In this document: in pieces, positions 23,785 to 32,859 of the stretch
Position numbering within the stretch: position 1 is the stretch's first letter
Layout of the letters: every line of letters begins with the position of its first letter
Assembly (NCBI GenBank): GCA_003135415.1
Contig: PLBP01000035.1
Coordinates: forward strand, 1 to 50,072
Reading direction: 5' to 3'
Length of the DNA stretch: 50,072 nucleotides
Source of the DNA: Hyphomicrobiales bacterium
Lineage (GTDB): Bacteria; Pseudomonadota; Alphaproteobacteria; Rhizobiales; Xanthobacteraceae
Made by a program: the position numbers and the translations under genes
Notes under the pieces: model-generated
Told to the model about the DNA's origin: nothing
What the model saw: the letters and a program-made list of their open reading frames with translations, nothing else
Databases searched by the model: none

Positions 23785-24975
23785 TCAGATTACTTTCGAT
23801 TGGCGAAGTGCCGCAATCTCTTGCGCGCTGAAGCCGAATTCCCGCAGCACTTCCTCGGTATGCTGCCCGAGCTCGGGCGGAGGGGCGGCAATTTTGCTGG
23901 GCGTCCGCGACAGCGACACGGGCTGGCCTACGACCTGGAACGTCTTCCCCGCTTCCTTCACTACGTCGGTGGCGATGCCGAGATGCTGAACTTGCGGGTC
24001 GGCGAACATAGCATCGATCGAATAGATCGGCCCACAGGGCACGCCGGCCTTGTTCAACGTCTCGATCCACTCATTGCTGGTTTTCTTGGCGAGAAATCCG
24101 TCGATTTCGGCGTTGAGCCGGTCGCGGTGCTTCGAGCGCCCGGCCGAAGTTTCATAGTCGGATTGCTGCAATAACGTTTTTGCCGAAATCGCCTCGCACA
24201 GGCGCGTCCACATTTTCTGCCCGGTGGTGGCGATGTTGATATAGCCATCGGCCGTTTTGAACACGCCGGTCGGAATGCTGGTGGGATGATTGTTCCCCGC
24301 CTGCGCCGGTACTTCGCGCTTCATCAGCCAGCGCGCCGCCTGAAAATCGAGCATGAAAATTTGCGCCTGCAGCAGCGACGTCTCCACCTGCTGCCCCTCG
24401 CCCGATTGCTCGCGCTCGAACAGGGCGACCAGAATGCCGAACGCGCAAAAAATCCCGGCGGTCAAATCGGCGACCGGAATGCCGACGCGCATCGGCCCCT
24501 CGCCCGGCTTGCCGGTGATCGACATCAGCCCGCCCATGCCCTGCGCGATCTGATCGAAGCCGGGGCGCTCGCGGTAGGGCCCGGTCTGGCCGAAGCCAGA
24601 AATGCTCGCATAGATCAGCCGCGGGTTGATTGGCTTCAGCGTCTCGTAATCGATCTTGAGGCGCGTTTTGACGTCGGGGCGAAAATTCTCGACGATGACA
24701 TCGGCCTTTTGCACGAGGCGCTTGAAGGCTTCGATTCCTTCCGGCTCTTTCAAATTGAGCGTGATGCCGCGTTTGTTGCGGTGAAGGTTTTGAAAATCTG
24801 GACCCTCGCGCGGACCGCCCGGCCCTTCTCCCGACGTGAGATGCGCGGGCGGCTCGATCTTGATGACATTCGCGCCCCAATCGGCGAGCTGGCGCACGGC
24901 CGTCGGGCCCGAGCGCACTTGCGTGAGATCGAGCACCGTAATGCGGGCGAGCGCTTTCGAGGATTGAGGAAGCAT
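23785..24975 (-). CDS. CaiB/BaiF class III CoA-transferase
   Basis: A 396-residue family III CoA-transferase. The N-terminal LDLTQVRSGPTAVRQLADWGA and IKIEPP bind CoA. KRGITLNLK and ENFRPDV follow. Asp170 in IPVADLTAGI corresponds to the catalytic Asp that forms the mixed anhydride. These enzymes move CoA between organic acids such as oxalate/formate or succinate/others. Here it probably activates the imported substrate for the neighbouring crotonase. Confidence 0.93.
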   Translation of the reverse strand: MLPQSSKALARITVLDLTQVRSGPTAVRQLADWGANVIKIEPPAHLTSGEGPGGPREGPDFQNLHRNKRGITLNLKEPEGIEAFKRLVQKADVIVENFRPDVKTRLKIDYETLKPINPRLIYASISGFGQTGPYRERPGFDQIAQGMGGLMSITGKPGEGPMRVGIPVADLTAGIFCAFGILVALFEREQSGEGQQVETSLLQAQIFMLDFQAARWLMKREVPAQAGNNHPTSIPTGVFKTADGYINIATTGQKMWTRLCEAISAKTLLQQSDYETSAGRSKHRDRLNAEIDGFLAKKTSNEWIETLNKAGVPCGPIYSIDAMFADPQVQHLGIATDVVKEAGKTFQVVGQPVSLSRTPSKIAAPPPELGQHTEEVLREFGFSAQEIAALRQSKVI

Positions 24976-25094
24976 CTTTGTTCAGGCGTTCTCGGAGGTG
25001 CGCAATATTAGTTTAGCACCCGCATTGACGCCAGCGTCGGCGCCGTTAGGTGCGGCATTTTTATTGCCGGCGATTGCAAGCTTTTGCATCGCTA

Positions 25095-26168
25095 TCACTT
25101 GGCAAGACCCAGCAAGCGGCGCGCATTGCCGCCGGCGATAGCCCCGATGGTCGCCTGATCGAGCGTGCCGACCGATGCGAGATGACCGATCGGATCGTAT
25201 TCGCCCATATCGAACGGATAGTCGGTTCCCATCACGATCTGCTCGGCGCCGAAAACCTTGATCAGCGCCTCTAACTGATGCGGCGTGAACACCACCGTAT
25301 CGAAGTAAATTTTCTTCAGATACGAGGTCGGCGGCTTCGGCAAGCTCGCGCGCGCGTCGGAACGCGCGCCCCAGGCATGATCGATACGGCCGGAATAGGA
25401 CGGCAGATAGCCGCCGCCATGAACCGCGAGGATTTTCAAATTCGGGTGGCGCTCCAACACGCCGTCGAAAATGAGATTATGGAGTGCGAGCGCGGTCTCG
25501 AACGGATTGCCGATGACATTGTTGAAGTAATAGCGGCGGAGGCGCTCGCCTTCGGTAAAGCCGTTGGGATGGATGACGACGAGAGCCTGTAGCTCTTCGG
25601 CCTTCGCCCAAAACGGCGCGTAGGCGGGATCGGAAATCTCCTTGCCGTCGACATTGGTGAGAATTTGCACGCCTTTGAAGTCGAGCTTCTTCACCATGCG
25701 CTCGAGCTCGATCGCCGCTTCCTTGCCGTCCTGCATGGGCACAGTGCCGAACGGCACGAAGCGATCGGGATATTTCGTCACGTATTCGGCGATGCCTTCG
25801 TTCACCATGCGCGCGGCCTTGACCGCGATCTCGACCGGCAGCGACACGTAGCATTGCGGCGGCGGCGGCATGACGATCTGCATGTCGAGGCCCATGGCGT
25901 CGAGATCCTTCAGCCGCTCGTCATATTGCGTAATGCGCGAGCGGCGATCGGCTTCTTGCTGCTGGTTCAATTGCTTCGTGTCGGCGGTGGCGAAGTGTGC
26001 GAGCGGAATCCGCGAGACATCGAGATGGGGCGCGACGAAGGCAGCCGCGGCCGGCACCGCGACATGGGCGTGAATATCGACGGTCGTACTCTTCGGCCGC
26101 AGTTCGCGGCCGGCGTTGCCGTGTTTGCGGGCGGCCGTCGGCCCGTATTTATTCCAGAGGTTGCTCAT
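25095..26168 (-). CDS. Amidohydrolase-superfamily (ACMSD-like) protein
   Basis: A 357-residue metal-dependent TIM-barrel of the COG2159 type. Metal ligands: DIHAHV (His33, His35), VVIHPNG, ILAVHGGGYL, and the Asp of MGTDYPFDM. The family includes aminocarboxymuconate-semialdehyde, gamma-resorcylate and 5-carboxyvanillate decarboxylases, so non-oxidative decarboxylation or C-C hydrolysis of a ring-derived acid is plausible. The frame is open to 26231. AAAGG before the ATG at 26168 and the position after livF favour the shorter form. Confidence 0.88.
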   Translation of the reverse strand: MSNLWNKYGPTAARKHGNAGRELRPKSTTVDIHAHVAVPAAAAFVAPHLDVSRIPLAHFATADTKQLNQQQEADRRSRITQYDERLKDLDAMGLDMQIVMPPPPQCYVSLPVEIAVKAARMVNEGIAEYVTKYPDRFVPFGTVPMQDGKEAAIELERMVKKLDFKGVQILTNVDGKEISDPAYAPFWAKAEELQALVVIHPNGFTEGERLRRYYFNNVIGNPFETALALHNLIFDGVLERHPNLKILAVHGGGYLPSYSGRIDHAWGARSDARASLPKPPTSYLKKIYFDTVVFTPHQLEALIKVFGAEQIVMGTDYPFDMGEYDPIGHLASVGTLDQATIGAIAGGNARRLLGLAK

Positions 26169-26196
26169 GGAGACCTTTCCGCGACTTTTTCGTTGT

Positions 26197-26913
26197 TCAG
26201 AAAACACCGAGATATTGCGCCACGCGTGCATCGTTCGGATTGATCGCTTTCGCCGAACCCGCGAGCGCGATCTCGCCGCTGTTCAAGATGACGACATCGT
26301 CGGCGATGTCGAAGACGAGCCTCGGATTTTGCTCGACCAGCAAAATCGACAGGCCGCTCGCCTTCAACGTCCGGATCGTGCCCATGACCTCGGCGACGAT
26401 TTGCGGAGCCAGCCCCTCCGACGGCTCATCCATCAACAAGACGCGGGGGTTATTCATCAGCGCGCGGCCGATCGCAAGCATCTGCTGCTCGCCGCCGGAC
26501 AGATGCGCGGCCAATTGCGACCGGCGCTCGCGGAGCCGCGGGAACATGGCGAAAACGGTTTCGTCGGTCCACGCCGCCTTCTTGCCGTTGCCGTTTCGCG
26601 TGGCGACAATCAGGTTTTCGCGAACGGTGAGGCTGCGAAAGATGCGCCGCCCCTGCGGCACCAGGGCAACGCCCCGGCTCGCGATCAGTTCGGGCGACAT
26701 GCGGCGCACGGATTCCCCAAACACCGAAATATCGCCCTCGCGCGCGCGCAGGAGACCGACGATGACATTCATGCAGGTCGACTTGCCGGCGCCGTTGCGG
26801 CCCAAGAGCCCCAACAGCCGGCCCTCGCCCAGCGTAAACGACACGCCGTGCAGAACGTGGCTGTCGCCATAGAATGCACTGATATTGTCGAGCGCAAGCG
26901 CACTAGTGGCCAA
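26197..26913 (-). CDS. livF: Branched-chain amino-acid-type ABC importer ATPase LivF
   Basis: A 238-residue ATPase. Walker A is GRNGAGKST (38-46), the signature is LSGGEQQMLAIGRAL, Walker B is LLMDEPSEGL, and EQNPRL is at the position of the H-loop region, as in LivF. It overlaps livG by 11 bp. In these systems two different ATPases power transport of branched-chain amino acids, amides, urea or aromatic acids. Confidence 0.93.
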   Translation of the reverse strand: MATSALALDNISAFYGDSHVLHGVSFTLGEGRLLGLLGRNGAGKSTCMNVIVGLLRAREGDISVFGESVRRMSPELIASRGVALVPQGRRIFRSLTVRENLIVATRNGNGKKAAWTDETVFAMFPRLRERRSQLAAHLSGGEQQMLAIGRALMNNPRVLLMDEPSEGLAPQIVAEVMGTIRTLKASGLSILLVEQNPRLVFDIADDVVILNSGEIALAGSAKAINPNDARVAQYLGVF

Positions 26914-27640
26914 GATAGACCTCCCTGGTGCGCGGGTCGTTCACCACGTCGCTGCGCGTGCCCTCGACGATCACTTCGCCGAAATGCAGCAGCGTGACTT
27001 TTTCCGCGAAGTCGAGCGCCACGTCCATATTATGCTCGATCATCACGATCGAAACCTCGCGCGGGATGCGCTTCAGCAATTGCTGCACGTCGCGGCGCTC
27101 GTCGATCGAAAGCCCGGCGAAGGGTTCGTCGAGCAACAAAAGTTTCGGCTTTTGCGCGAGCGCCATCGCGATCTCGACGCGCCGCCGCTCGCCATACGAT
27201 GTTTGGGCGAGCGGACGCGCGGCGATGGTCTCGAGCCCGACATGGGCGAGCGCTTCGCGCGCGCTTTCGACGATATGATGCTGACGGTCAAGATTGCCGA
27301 AAAAGCTCCAGCGCAGCGGCGATAGCCCGAGCAAGGCGAGCGAGACATTGTGCAGAATCGTCTCGCCCGCGAACAGCGTAATGATCTGGTAGGTCCGCGC
27401 CACACCGAGATGCGCGCGCTTGCGGCTCGCGAGTTTGGTGATGTCGCTGCCGAACAATTCAATCGATCCGCTGTCGGGGGATAACTCCCCGGTGATCAGA
27501 TTGAACAGCGTCGTCTTGCCCGCGCCGTTCGGGCCGATGATCAGCCGGCGCTCGCCGGCCTCGACCGAAAGGTTCACGTTCGACGTCACCCGTAATCCGC
27601 CAAAGGATTTGCAGAGCGCGTTGATCGCAAGCGCCGTCAT
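26903..27640 (-). CDS. livG: Branched-chain amino-acid-type ABC importer ATPase LivG
   Basis: A 245-residue ATPase. Walker A is GPNGAGKTT (36-44), the signature region is TSYGERRRVEIAMAL, Walker B is LLLLDEPFAGL, followed by MIEHNMDVAL and the C-terminal VVNDPRTREVYLG tail typical of LivG. The ATG at 27640 overlaps the livM stop (ATGA), which shows coupled translation. The frame is open much further upstream, but that part lies inside livM and is not credible. Confidence 0.93.
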   Translation of the reverse strand: MTALAINALCKSFGGLRVTSNVNLSVEAGERRLIIGPNGAGKTTLFNLITGELSPDSGSIELFGSDITKLASRKRAHLGVARTYQIITLFAGETILHNVSLALLGLSPLRWSFFGNLDRQHHIVESAREALAHVGLETIAARPLAQTSYGERRRVEIAMALAQKPKLLLLDEPFAGLSIDERRDVQQLLKRIPREVSIVMIEHNMDVALDFAEKVTLLHFGEVIVEGTRSDVVNDPRTREVYLGH

Positions 27641-28617
27641 GACACGCGCACTCCACGCGCGGCCCGAGCGCGAAGCGTCTGCCAACCGGAGCGCCAGATC
27701 CGCGCCGTGCCGGGGATCAGGCCATCGGGCATGAAGCTGATGATCAGCACGAAGATCACGCCGAGCACGAGATTCCAGCGCTCGATATAGGCGCTCGCCA
27801 CGTTTTTCATGACGACGACGATTGCCGCACCCGCGATCGGGCCTAGCAGCGTCGCGGTGCCGCCGGAAATCACCATCAAGAGGATTTCGGCGGAAGTCTG
27901 CAACGCCATGACTTGCGGGCTGATGAACTGATTGTAGTAGACGAACAGCAATCCCGCGATGCCGGTCCAAAATCCAGAAAACAGAAAGGCGAGAAAGCGG
28001 ATCAGCCAAACGTTATAGCCGAGCGCGTTCATCCGGCGCGCTTGATCGCGCGTCCCGCGCAGGCTCGCGCCGAACGGCGAGCGCACGAAAATCGCCATGG
28101 AAATGACCGCCAGCGCGAAAACGATCAGCACAGCATAATAAAACGCATCGGCGGTAGCGAGGCTTATTCCGAAAAACCGCGGCCGCGTCGTCACGTTCAC
28201 GCCATTGTCGCCCTGCGTGAGGCTTACCCAGCGATAGGCGATCCCCCACAGAATTTGGCCGAGTGCCAGCGTAATCATCAAAAACGCGATTCCGGTCGAG
28301 CGCAGCGACAGGATCGCGAATATCGCCGAGACGAAAAGCGTAAAGCCGATCGCCGCCAAATCCGCAACGAGATGTCCGTGACCGGCCTTCAGCAGCAACG
28401 CCGCCGTATATCCGGCCGCGCCGAACAGTGCTGCGTGGCCGAGCGAAACGAGCCCGCCATAGCCGACGAGCACATTCAGCGCGAGTGCTGCGACCGCCCA
28501 TAACAGAATCTGGCTTGCGATATTGACGTAATAGGAATTGGCGATCCAAAGCGGCAGCGTGAGTAGAATCGCGATCGCGACCCCGATCGCAAAAAATCGC
28601 GGGCCGCGCGCGCTCAT
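27637..28617 (-). CDS. livM: Branched-chain amino-acid-type ABC permease LivM
   Basis: A 326-residue permease with about 9 transmembrane helices. It has the LivM pattern: GYGGLVSLGHAALFGAAGY near residues 52-70, and RRMNALGYNVWLIRFLAF, the cytoplasmic coupling loop. SGGTATLLGPIAGAA lies near the C-terminus. It overlaps livH upstream by 4 bp (ATGA) and livG downstream. Confidence 0.93.
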   Translation of the reverse strand: MSARGPRFFAIGVAIAILLTLPLWIANSYYVNIASQILLWAVAALALNVLVGYGGLVSLGHAALFGAAGYTAALLLKAGHGHLVADLAAIGFTLFVSAIFAILSLRSTGIAFLMITLALGQILWGIAYRWVSLTQGDNGVNVTTRPRFFGISLATADAFYYAVLIVFALAVISMAIFVRSPFGASLRGTRDQARRMNALGYNVWLIRFLAFLFSGFWTGIAGLLFVYYNQFISPQVMALQTSAEILLMVISGGTATLLGPIAGAAIVVVMKNVASAYIERWNLVLGVIFVLIISFMPDGLIPGTARIWRSGWQTLRARAARGVRVS

Positions 28618-29474
28618 GACATGACCTTGCCGAAAAGTCCCTGCGGGCGAAGCACCAGCACCAGCACCATCGGCAGGAATAGAATGACGTAGGCGAGATC
28701 GGGAAACATCGCCTGGCCGAAATTGTAGAGAAAGCCGATGACGAAGCTGCCGACGAATGCGCCCACCAAACTGCCGGTGCCGCCGAGAATGACGACGATC
28801 AGCGCGAGCGGAAGCATTTCGGCGTCCAATCCCGGATAGACCGAGAGATAGGGCGCGCCCATAACGCCGCCGAACGCCGCCAATCCCGCGCCCAACGCAA
28901 AGATCAAGGTGAAGAGCTTTGAGACATGAATGCCGACCATGCGCGCGATCGGCGCGTCATCGACGCCGGCACGGATCTTGGCCCCGAGCCGCGTCCAGTC
29001 GATCATCAGCCAGAGCGCCAGCGCAACGACGACCGCGACCGCGACAATCGCCAGGCGGTAGATCGGGAAGAACAAGCCAGCGACTTGCACCGCGCCGCGA
29101 AGCTGCGGCGGCGTCGCCGGTTGCCACGGATCGCCGGTCCAGATCATCAGGCAGAGATCGGCGATGATGAAGGAGAGGCCGAGCGTCAAGAGAACCTGCG
29201 GCAGTTCCTGGCCGGAAAGGCGCTTCAGCAAAAAGCGCTCGATCAAGCCGCCGATCAGCGCCATCGCCACACCGCTCAACAACGCGGCGAGCCAGAAGTT
29301 GACGCCCTGTTGTAGGAAGCTCACGCCGAAATAGGCTCCCAACATAAAGAAGGAGCCGTGCATCAAATTCGGAATGCGCATCAAGCCGAAAATGAGCGAA
29401 AAGCCGGCGGAGAGCAGGAACAGCAAGCCTCCCAAGGCAATGCTGTTCACCGCCAGTGTCAGCCAAAGGCTCAT
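28614..29474 (-). CDS. livH: Branched-chain amino-acid-type ABC permease LivH
   Basis: A 286-residue permease with about 8 transmembrane helices and the LivH pattern: FSLIFGLMRIPNLMHGSFFM near the N-terminus, then DAPIARMVGIHVSKLFTLIF as coupling loop, and VVILGGTGSLVGAFVGSF. It forms the membrane channel with LivM. It starts 45 bp after the stop of the binding-protein gene. Confidence 0.93.
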   Translation of the reverse strand: MSLWLTLAVNSIALGGLLFLLSAGFSLIFGLMRIPNLMHGSFFMLGAYFGVSFLQQGVNFWLAALLSGVAMALIGGLIERFLLKRLSGQELPQVLLTLGLSFIIADLCLMIWTGDPWQPATPPQLRGAVQVAGLFFPIYRLAIVAVAVVVALALWLMIDWTRLGAKIRAGVDDAPIARMVGIHVSKLFTLIFALGAGLAAFGGVMGAPYLSVYPGLDAEMLPLALIVVILGGTGSLVGAFVGSFVIGFLYNFGQAMFPDLAYVILFLPMVLVLVLRPQGLFGKVMS

Positions 29475-29519
29475 CGTCTTGCTGCCTACTCGCCGACCGC
29501 GGATAGACTATTCGCCGCC

Positions 29520-30761
29520 CTACTCGAGATTTTTCGCCGGCGGATAGTCGCGCGAGTAGACCGGGTTCCCGAGAAACGCTTTCTCGTCGTAGCTCCAGAA
29601 CTGACTGACGTTCGGATAGGTCTTGATCACCGTGTTGACGAGTTTTCCGTCTTTCTTTTCGCATTTGCGGATGAAGACGTCGCCGACCACGTTTCCGTAT
29701 TGGTCGAATTTGACCGGGCCGCGCGGGGTATCAGTCAGCGACACCTTGTGCAGAGCTTCGGCGAGCGCCTTCCTGTCGTCGGCCTTGCCGCCGAGGATCT
29801 GGATCGCGGCCTCGACGCATTGGCCGGCCACGTACATGCCCGCCGAATAGCCGCCGGGGAGCACGCCGTAAGCCTTCTGCATCCCCTCGACAAAGCGCTT
29901 GTTGCTCGGCGTGTTGGCTTCGGAGGAATACCAGGCCGCCGAGATCACGCCGACGGCTTCGTCGCCGAGGCTTTTGAGAAGCGCGTCGTCCATCGCAGTC
30001 CAGCCGGCGAGCAGCGGTATTTTATCCTTGACGCCGAGATCGGCATAGGCACGCATGAATTTCACCGGATTCGAGCCGGCGAAGCCGTTGAACACGCAAT
30101 CGACATTGCTGATCTGCGCGATGTAAGGCGTGTAGTCCGGCGTAACGAAGGGCGGCCACAGCTTCTTCACTACCTTGCCGCCATTGTCCTCGAACACGCG
30201 TTGGAAGCCTGCCATCTGCTCATAGCCGAAGGCGAAATCTTCCGAGATTGTCGCGGCGCGCTTGAACTTCAGCTCCTTCGAAGCAAAGTCGCCCATCGCG
30301 TGGCAGCATTGCGCCGAGGTCGCGGAGGGACGGATGACGAAGGGATTGGCCTTGCGCTGGGTCACGTCTTCCGCGGCGGCAATGCTGATGAGCGGTGTGG
30401 CGTTGTCGCGCACGTAGTCGGTGATCGCCAGCAGCTCGAAGGCGGCGAGCGGGCCGAGGATCACGTTGACCTTGTCGCGCTCGATGAGTTCGGACGCCTT
30501 CGTCTTGGCGCCGGCCGGATTTCCGCCGGTGTCCGCGACGATCAGTTCGATCGCGCGCCCAGCGAGCGTCTTGTTCTTTTCCGTCAGGAAGGTGAGGATT
30601 CCCTGTTCCATCTGGTTGCCGCCTTGCGCGAGCGGCCCAGTCTTGACGGTAAGCAAGCCGATCTTGAAGGGTGCCGCCTGCGCGCGCAGGAAGGGCGGTG
30701 CCGCGACGGCGGCGCTTGCCGCCAGCAAGCCTTTCAGGACGGTGCGGCGTTGGACTTTCAT
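29520..30761 (-). CDS. Branched-chain amino-acid-type ABC binding protein
   Basis: A 413-residue Leu/Ile/Val-binding-family periplasmic protein. A Tat-like signal (QRRTVLKGLLAASAAV, about 4-19) is cut after RAQA. The mature part starts FKIGLLTVKTGPLAQGG and has GNPAGAKTKASELIERDKV, typical of Peripla_BP_6. The ligand cannot be read from the sequence. Its neighbours (amidohydrolase, CoA-transferase) point to an aromatic or organic acid rather than leucine. GGGGAGAG precedes the ATG at 30761. An in-frame ATG at 30833 is less likely. Confidence 0.92.
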   Translation of the reverse strand: MKVQRRTVLKGLLAASAAVAAPPFLRAQAAPFKIGLLTVKTGPLAQGGNQMEQGILTFLTEKNKTLAGRAIELIVADTGGNPAGAKTKASELIERDKVNVILGPLAAFELLAITDYVRDNATPLISIAAAEDVTQRKANPFVIRPSATSAQCCHAMGDFASKELKFKRAATISEDFAFGYEQMAGFQRVFEDNGGKVVKKLWPPFVTPDYTPYIAQISNVDCVFNGFAGSNPVKFMRAYADLGVKDKIPLLAGWTAMDDALLKSLGDEAVGVISAAWYSSEANTPSNKRFVEGMQKAYGVLPGGYSAGMYVAGQCVEAAIQILGGKADDRKALAEALHKVSLTDTPRGPVKFDQYGNVVGDVFIRKCEKKDGKLVNTVIKTYPNVSQFWSYDEKAFLGNPVYSRDYPPAKNLE

Positions 30762-30867
30762 CGGCTCTCTCCCCTTTGTGGCCCTACCCTTGACGGGTCT
30801 TGACGGTGCCGTTCGCCCCAAGTGTCGCGGCATTCCGTTCGCTTGTCACCTATTTCCGTAGCGTCAT

Positions 30868-32616
30868 TCAGGCACGGTTTGATTTCGCTATTTTCGCGGG
30901 AATGATCGGGAGCAACAGATAGGGCTTATGGTTCCGCCCAAAATGCAGCTTGGTAATACCGCTAAAAATACCACTTGGCCGCTCGACGGGGTCATCGTGC
31001 AAGAAGGGCCCGCAACCTCTCAGCTCGTTCTTGAAATTCGACAATCGCCCGCCGCTCGCTCCGCCATATTCATAATCCTTGCCGCGGATCGTGAGTCCGA
31101 GGCGATGGCCCGCAGGCACCACGATCGAAGTTGGCCAAATCTCGATATCGAGCGCGGCGATTTCGCCGCGCTTCAACGGCTGCTTCCGGTCATGCGTGTG
31201 GTAGGGCCGATAGGGCGTGGAAAGTTTCTTGTCGAGCTTGCGGTGCGAAGCGCGGAGCCAGCCTTGCGCGATCGGAGTATGCGGGTCGATCGCCCCTTGG
31301 AACACAACTTCCCGCATGTCGGGAGAGAATACGCGCAAGATCGCGAAAAAATCGGCGTCCTGGGTCGACGACGATGCAAATAGTCTCAATGCGGACGGCC
31401 CGGTAATTTCGGTTTCCGCCGCCATCGGCGCCGTGAGAAAGGTAACGCCCTCTCCCATCGCATTGAAGCCAAGCGTCGCTTTTTGCGAGGCGGGCTTCGT
31501 GCGCAAGGCCCCGCCCGCGGGATCGAGATAGTATTTTGTCCATTTCGTCCGCTTAAGCGGCCACTCATTCTCACCGCGTGCGACGAAACGATCGAGATGG
31601 CGCACCTGCAAAAGCACCTTCGGTTCCTTGTCCCATCCATTCCGCTTGCCGTGCAGGAAATAGTCGAAGAAGCGCTTCTGAATCTCGCGACCATAGTCGG
31701 TATAAAAATGCGTCCAGTGTTCGATGCCGTGCGCTTCCAGCCATTTGTTCTTGCTCGCGGCGCGCACGAAGCCCTCGAAATTTCCACGCGGATGCAAGCC
31801 CTGGCCGCCCCAATTCGCGGCGGACAGAAACGGCACCGTCACCTTCGACCAAATCGGCGAGCGAGATTTGTGATAATCGTCGTCGAGTGGATGGGCGCGG
31901 ATCTCGTTGCCGAAGTCGCAGCGGTTTTTTGCGAGTTCCTCCGCCGACAATGTTTCCGGCCCGCACACCCACTCGCCGCGCACGCGCGAGCATTTTCCTT
32001 GCTCGCCGGCGCCGTGTTGCACGGTCTTTACTTGCATGTCGTACCAATTCGCCCAGAAGGTTGAGAGGATGCCGCCGTGATGGGTCATGTCACGATACCA
32101 ATCGGCGGCGCCCTCCCAGATGCACATCGCGGCGAGATGCGGCGGCTGCAGCGAGGCGACGTGCCATTGATTGATGCCGTAATAGGAGACGCCGTTGAGG
32201 CCGACCTTGCCGTTCGACCAGGGCTGCACGCCCGCCCACTCGATGCAGTCGTGGAAATCCTTGCTCTCGCGCGGCGAGAAATGATCGATGTAACCCGGCG
32301 AGCAGCCGCAGCCGCGTGAATCGACGCGCACGCAGATGTAATCGTGCTTCACCCATTTCTCGGGGTCGACGACTTCCCAGTTTTGATATTGGTTGGACGA
32401 GCCTCTCGCCACGTCCGTATGCTGCGTGACCATCCGCTCCCAAGCGCTGGGATAGCCGTCTTGAAAGGCGAGCCCCTTGCCATAGGGCCCGTAGGTCAGA
32501 AGAACCGGATAGCGGCCCTCGGCAATCGGGCGAAATACGTCGGCGCGGAGAACTAGGTCGTCGTCCATGCGAATGGGGACGTCCCACTCGACGCGCATGC
32601 CGTCGCGAATTTCCAT
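30868..32616 (-). CDS. CocE/NonD family hydrolase (X-Pro dipeptidyl-peptidase type)
   Basis: A protein of about 582 residues with the CocE architecture. An alpha/beta-hydrolase domain has VDSRGCGCSPG and the nucleophile motif GVSYYG (Ser in GLNGVSYYGIN). A C-terminal jelly-roll domain (ITGPSALRLFASSST, then RGEIAALDIEIWPTS, then GHRLGLTIRG) follows. Family members cleave esters (cocaine esterase), beta-lactam esters or X-Pro peptides. It is the first gene of the catabolic series and may release the compound later imported or degraded. The frame is open to an ATG at 32736. Neither start has a strong ribosome binding site. I prefer MEIRDGMRVEWD because the earlier part shows no family features. 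Confidence 0.85.
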   Translation of the reverse strand: MEIRDGMRVEWDVPIRMDDDLVLRADVFRPIAEGRYPVLLTYGPYGKGLAFQDGYPSAWERMVTQHTDVARGSSNQYQNWEVVDPEKWVKHDYICVRVDSRGCGCSPGYIDHFSPRESKDFHDCIEWAGVQPWSNGKVGLNGVSYYGINQWHVASLQPPHLAAMCIWEGAADWYRDMTHHGGILSTFWANWYDMQVKTVQHGAGEQGKCSRVRGEWVCGPETLSAEELAKNRCDFGNEIRAHPLDDDYHKSRSPIWSKVTVPFLSAANWGGQGLHPRGNFEGFVRAASKNKWLEAHGIEHWTHFYTDYGREIQKRFFDYFLHGKRNGWDKEPKVLLQVRHLDRFVARGENEWPLKRTKWTKYYLDPAGGALRTKPASQKATLGFNAMGEGVTFLTAPMAAETEITGPSALRLFASSSTQDADFFAILRVFSPDMREVVFQGAIDPHTPIAQGWLRASHRKLDKKLSTPYRPYHTHDRKQPLKRGEIAALDIEIWPTSIVVPAGHRLGLTIRGKDYEYGGASGGRLSNFKNELRGCGPFLHDDPVERPSGIFSGITKLHFGRNHKPYLLLPIIPAKIAKSNRA

Positions 32617-32859
32617 GCGCGTCGTAATCGTGCCGCGATCGCCCCGCGACTTCGCAAGCGTTTCATCGGGAGTCAATTTCACGCAAGCCGTCCCAGTTTT
32701 TGCAGAGGCACGCAGCCGTTTCCCTGATCTTGTCATTGCCGCTCACGACCAGCAAATGACCAAGGGTGCGGCGCAGCGTTGGCAGCTCCTTTTGCTCCGT
32801 GGTAACGAGTGCCGAGCGGACAAAGAGCCGGACAAAATATCGCAGGGATGAAACAGGTC

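Noticed and set aside
29358-30803. Long plus-strand frame of 481 codons
   Set aside because: It is antisense to the livH start and the binding-protein gene.
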